Assembly (NCBI RefSeq): GCF_024753145.1
Contig: NZ_JANUGU010000006.1
Location: 186,001-250,000 of the forward strand
Length of the DNA: 64,000 bases
DNA from: Massilia terrae
Lineage (GTDB): Bacteria > Pseudomonadota > Gammaproteobacteria > Burkholderiales > Burkholderiaceae_D
Direction: 5' to 3'
The position numbers and the translations under genes were made by a program. The notes below the pieces were generated by a model, which had not been told where the DNA came from, made no database searches, and worked only from the letters and a program-made list of their open reading frames with translations. Shown here piece by piece: positions 61,531-64,000 of the stretch (within the stretch, counting starts at the first letter, position 1; the number at the start of each line of letters is the position of its first letter).

Positions 61531-62827
61531 GGTGGATTGATGATGACGCCAGATTGGTGCCCAGCCGCTTGCCCAGGCAAAGCAGCGTAAGCGTCGGCGG
61601 CAAGCCCCATGGCCCCGGAATCACCGACGCATCGCACACATACAGCCCCGGCGTCGACGTGCGAAGGCCGCTGTCCACGCCCGCCCCGATCGGCACGCCG
61701 CCGCCCGGATGCGCCGCGAAATGCCAGCTCTTGAAGATATGGCGCGCGCCAGCCTGGCGCAGGATATCGCGTGCCAGCGCCACCCCGCGCTTGAAGCGCG
61801 CCCGGTCCGATGCCTGCAGCCGCTTGTCGACCCATCTCGGCCCGACACCGCCACCCGTCTCGTCGCGAATCTTGACCATCATGGTCAGCGTGCGACTATG
61901 CGCGAACAGCCGGTCCACGCGCCCCACCTGCGCCGCGAAAGCCTGGTACATCGGCCGTGGCAGCGTCAGGTCGGCGAACGAGATGCCTTCCTCCGGCAGC
62001 GCCATGCCGGCCGCCATCGGCACTTCGGCCCCGCCATCGACGCCGTCCACTTCGCCCATCACCGTGACCACCGGATCGCTGAAGAAGGGCACCGAGCGCG
62101 GACCCAGCCCCGAGCGGTGCAGGATGCGCGGGCTGCCCACGCCGCCGCCGGCCAGCACCACCAGCGGCGCCTTGATCTGTTTGCGGGCACCGTCCACGAT
62201 GACTTCGACCCCGACGGCGCGGCCATGCTCCACCAGCACACGCTCGACCCGCGCGCGCTCCAGCAGCCGTGCGCCATCGCGACAGGCCTCGTCCAGGAAA
62301 TCGCGCGCGGTCCACTTGGCGCCGAAGGGACAGCCGTAGACGCAGCGCCAGCAGCCGGCGCGGCAGGCTTGCGGACGGATCATCTTGTCCAGCTTGCGCC
62401 AGTCGAGCGACAGCGCCTGCGCCGCGTCCATCATGCGATGCGCCATCGGGCCGATCAGCGCATCCGGCAGCGGCGCCATCGGCAGCTCGGCGCGCAGCTC
62501 GTCCAGCGCCGGCTGCAGGTCGATGCCGTGGGCCGCGAACTTTCCAAGCGGCGGCGGCGCGGCGGTGGCGAAGTTGAGCGTGGAGCTGCCGCCCGCCGTG
62601 ATCCCGCTTACCAGCAGCGACGCGTCGCTGTGGAAGAAGGCCCCGCGCCCGGGCACCGCCGCCATCCCCGCCATTTGCCCCAGCGTTCCCGCCACTGGCG
62701 CCGCGCTGCCTTGTTCGACGACCAGCACCGACAGGCCGCGCCGCGCCAGTTCGCGCGCGACGCTGGCGCCGCCCGGGCCGCTGCCGGCGACGATGGCATC
62801 GCATCGATCGTGAAGTGGGGAAGACAT
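61499..62827 (-). CDS. GMC-family FAD oxidoreductase
   Basis: A 442-residue flavoenzyme. The dinucleotide-binding motif VAGSGPGGASVARELARRG is at residues ~12-30; a Cys-rich segment CRAGCWRCVYGCPFGAK lies near 155, as in a subset of GMC-type alcohol oxidases; the late HFAAHPGGGVPIG carries the putative active-site His, and the C-terminal FAD-binding CDASVIPGPWGLPPTLTL is present. It likely oxidises an alcohol; substrate unknown. The final ~12 residues (IHRRPGEGRDPC) are encoded by REPIN copy H, so the native tail is replaced or extended by the repeat. Confidence 0.8.
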   Translation of the reverse strand: MSSPLHDRCDAIVAGSGPGGASVARELARRGLSVLVVEQGSAAPVAGTLGQMAGMAAVPGRGAFFHSDASLLVSGITAGGSSTLNFATAAPPPLGKFAAHGIDLQPALDELRAELPMAPLPDALIGPMAHRMMDAAQALSLDWRKLDKMIRPQACRAGCWRCVYGCPFGAKWTARDFLDEACRDGARLLERARVERVLVEHGRAVGVEVIVDGARKQIKAPLVVLAGGGVGSPRILHRSGLGPRSVPFFSDPVVTVMGEVDGVDGGAEVPMAAGMALPEEGISFADLTLPRPMYQAFAAQVGRVDRLFAHSRTLTMMVKIRDETGGGVGPRWVDKRLQASDRARFKRGVALARDILRQAGARHIFKSWHFAAHPGGGVPIGAGVDSGLRTSTPGLYVCDASVIPGPWGLPPTLTLLCLGKRLGTNLASSSIHRRPGEGRDPC

Positions 62828-62863
62828 GGTGCGGCGATGCTAACACGCCGCACCGGCCCGCGC

Positions 62864-63874
62864 TCAGCCCTGCTGCCGCGCCGCGATGAGGTAGGGGATC
62901 ATCTCGTCGGTCATGGCGCGGCCCTGGCGCAGCGCCGGTTCGGACTGGATCGCTTCGCGGAACAGCGGCATGGTGGCCGGATCAGGACCAAGCATATCGA
63001 CCAGCAGCGCGCTCCATTCGCGCGCCAGCTGGCGCGCCTGTCGCGTCGCCGGCGACGGGTCGGCCGCCATCTGCTCCTTGATCCGGCTGATCAGCGGCAG
63101 CCACTCGCGCGCCCGGCCCTGCTGGTGGCGCCGCATCTGGGCCACGGCGTCCGGCGGCAGGTACTTCGCGTACAAGGCCAGCTTGTGTTCGTTCATGGCG
63201 CGCAGGATGAAGGCGCGCAGCTCCTGCGTGATGCCGCTTGCGCTCTGCACCGACGGCTCGCTCTGGTGCATATTGTCCAGCTTGTGGACGAGGTCGAGGT
63301 TGCCGCCTGTGCTGCGTTCCAGCAGCTCGCTCCAGCGTATGCCCAAGGCGATCGCTTCCGGCGATTCGGGCGCGCCGCCGCGGTCCATCAGCGCTTGCAC
63401 GTCCGCGACCAGCGCGGCCCATTGCGCCTGCGTGGCATCCGACACGAAGCCGCGCAGCTGCTCCATATCCTGCTTCGAAAAATATTTGTCGTACATGGTC
63501 ATCTGCTCCAAAGTGGTTAGCCATGTGGACAGTTCCGGCGCCTCGCCGTTCACCAGCTGCGCGCGCACCAGCAGCAGCTGCTCGCGCATGCGCGTGGCTT
63601 CGTCGATCTCGCGGTCGAGCATCGCAAGCTGCTGCTCGATGATCGCCAGCGGCGAAGCGCGTTCGCTGTCCAGGTAAGCCCCGATGTCGGCCAGCGCCAT
63701 GCCGAACTTGCGCAGCGCCTGGATCTGCTGCAGGCGCGCCACGTCGTCACGGTCGTACAGGCGGTAGCCGCCATCGGAACGCGCCGAAGGCCGGAGCAGG
63801 CCGATGCTGTCGTAATGGTGGAGGGTGCGCACCGTCAACCCGGCACGCTGCGCAAGTTCACCTACCTTCAGCAT
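62864..63874 (-). CDS. MerR-family regulator with TipAS ligand-binding domain
   Basis: A 336-residue regulator. The MerR winged helix (1-70, KVGELAQRAGLTVRTLHHYD), a coiled coil (~75-115) and a TipAS-like antibiotic-recognition domain (YDKYFSKQDMEQLRGF onward) are followed by a helical C-terminal extension (to 336) that ends MTDEMIPYL. TipAS proteins bind peptide antibiotics or related compounds and activate resistance genes. Ribosome-binding sequence GAAGGAGA precedes the ATG. A promoter of MerR type lies just upstream. Confidence 0.88.
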   Translation of the reverse strand: MLKVGELAQRAGLTVRTLHHYDSIGLLRPSARSDGGYRLYDRDDVARLQQIQALRKFGMALADIGAYLDSERASPLAIIEQQLAMLDREIDEATRMREQLLLVRAQLVNGEAPELSTWLTTLEQMTMYDKYFSKQDMEQLRGFVSDATQAQWAALVADVQALMDRGGAPESPEAIALGIRWSELLERSTGGNLDLVHKLDNMHQSEPSVQSASGITQELRAFILRAMNEHKLALYAKYLPPDAVAQMRRHQQGRAREWLPLISRIKEQMAADPSPATRQARQLAREWSALLVDMLGPDPATMPLFREAIQSEPALRQGRAMTDEMIPYLIAARQQG

Positions 63875-63903
63875 CTGTCTTCTCCTTCTTCAAGCGTGGA
63901 CCC

Positions 63904-63934
63904 AGTCTGGAGCCTCACGTCGCGTGAGTGTCAA
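63904..63934 (-). promoter_or_regulatory. MerR-type promoter with 19-bp spacer
   Basis: On the minus strand, TTGACA (63929-63934) and CAGACT (63904-63909) are separated by 19 bp, the unusual spacer length of MerR-regulated promoters. The spacer contains the perfect 6-3-6 palindrome CTCACG-CGA-CGTGAG (63914-63928). The -35 hexamer overlaps the stop codon of the next upstream gene. Autoregulation by the encoded MerR-TipAS protein is likely. Confidence 0.75.
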
Positions 63935-64000
63935 GCCTTGTTTGCGATATCCATGGCGGCGTCGATGAAGGCGATCATCTCGTCCGTCATGCCACGGCCC
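63931..64000 (-). CDS. C-terminal end of a second MerR-TipAS-type regulator (cut by window edge)
   Basis: The last 22 residues read GRGMTDEMIAFIDAAMDI plus ANKA and a stop. They closely match the C-terminus of the adjacent regulator (QGRAMTDEMIPYLIAARQQ), so the neighbouring gene is a paralogue in tandem. Only this fragment is visible. Confidence 0.6.
   Translation of the reverse strand, partial: GRGMTDEMIAFIDAAMDIANKA

Overview
The window is GC-rich, densely coded chromosomal DNA of a betaproteobacterium, most likely a member of the Oxalobacteraceae close to Massilia or Duganella. This rests on the run gltBD - mlaFEDACB - ABC exporter - ibaG - murA - his genes - HIT - tatABC, a short-form HisG, hemE next to priA, a Tex/GrxD/UbiX block and a LiuR-type leucine/isovalerate locus. 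Taxonomy is inferred from content and order only. No rRNA, tRNA, CRISPR array or prophage is visible.

Layout. (1) 1-2.4 kb: the start of an isovaleryl-CoA dehydrogenase gene cut by the left edge, its MerR-type regulator LiuR and a divergent MBL-fold hydrolase; two matching 17-bp operators mark the regulon. (2) 2.6-7 kb: a small HTH regulator, a 58-residue ORF, then ubiX, grxD and tex on the minus strand. (3) 7.2-13.6 kb: a SNF2-family ATPase, a soluble PAS histidine kinase with its response regulator, and a REP-associated tyrosine transposase (RAYT) unit. (4) 13.7-20.6 kb: gltB, gltD and two tandem small coiled-coil membrane proteins. (5) 20.9-38.1 kb: phospholipid-transport mla genes, an ABC-2 exporter, ibaG, murA, the full run hisG-D-C-B-H-A-F-I-E interrupted by an orphan DNA methyltransferase gene, a HIT protein and tatABC. 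(6) 38.2-47.6 kb, minus strand: a CsgG-like lipoprotein, a DUF885 protein and a tightly overlapping trio (S9 peptidase, giant SNF2 ATPase, small conserved protein). (7) 47.6-57.3 kb: hemE, a segment with DnaA-box-like pairs, priA, a secreted Sel1-like protein, a dihydrolipoamide dehydrogenase-like flavoprotein, a DUF1857-type protein, a possible papain/transglutaminase-fold protein and the Rep helicase. (8) 57.6-64 kb: an M10 RTX-type metalloprotease and a GNAT/FemAB-like protein in AT-rich surroundings, slyX, a GMC oxidoreductase and two tandem MerR-TipAS regulators, the second cut by the right edge.

The most informative structure outside the genes is a family of eight ~80-130-bp elements scattered between genes. 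Each has two hairpins in opposite orientation (REPIN-like) whose stems covary from copy to copy. One copy sits inside the RAYT unit, which is bounded by inverted TGGGGACA ends. Other leads are the S9-SNF2-small-protein operon, the paired DnaA-box-like repeats before priA, the methyltransferase gene embedded in the his operon, the Cys-His-Asp protein downstream of a 20-bp-phased direct repeat, and the MerR promoter with a 19-bp spacer at the right end. I see no single multi-gene system that is clearly new.
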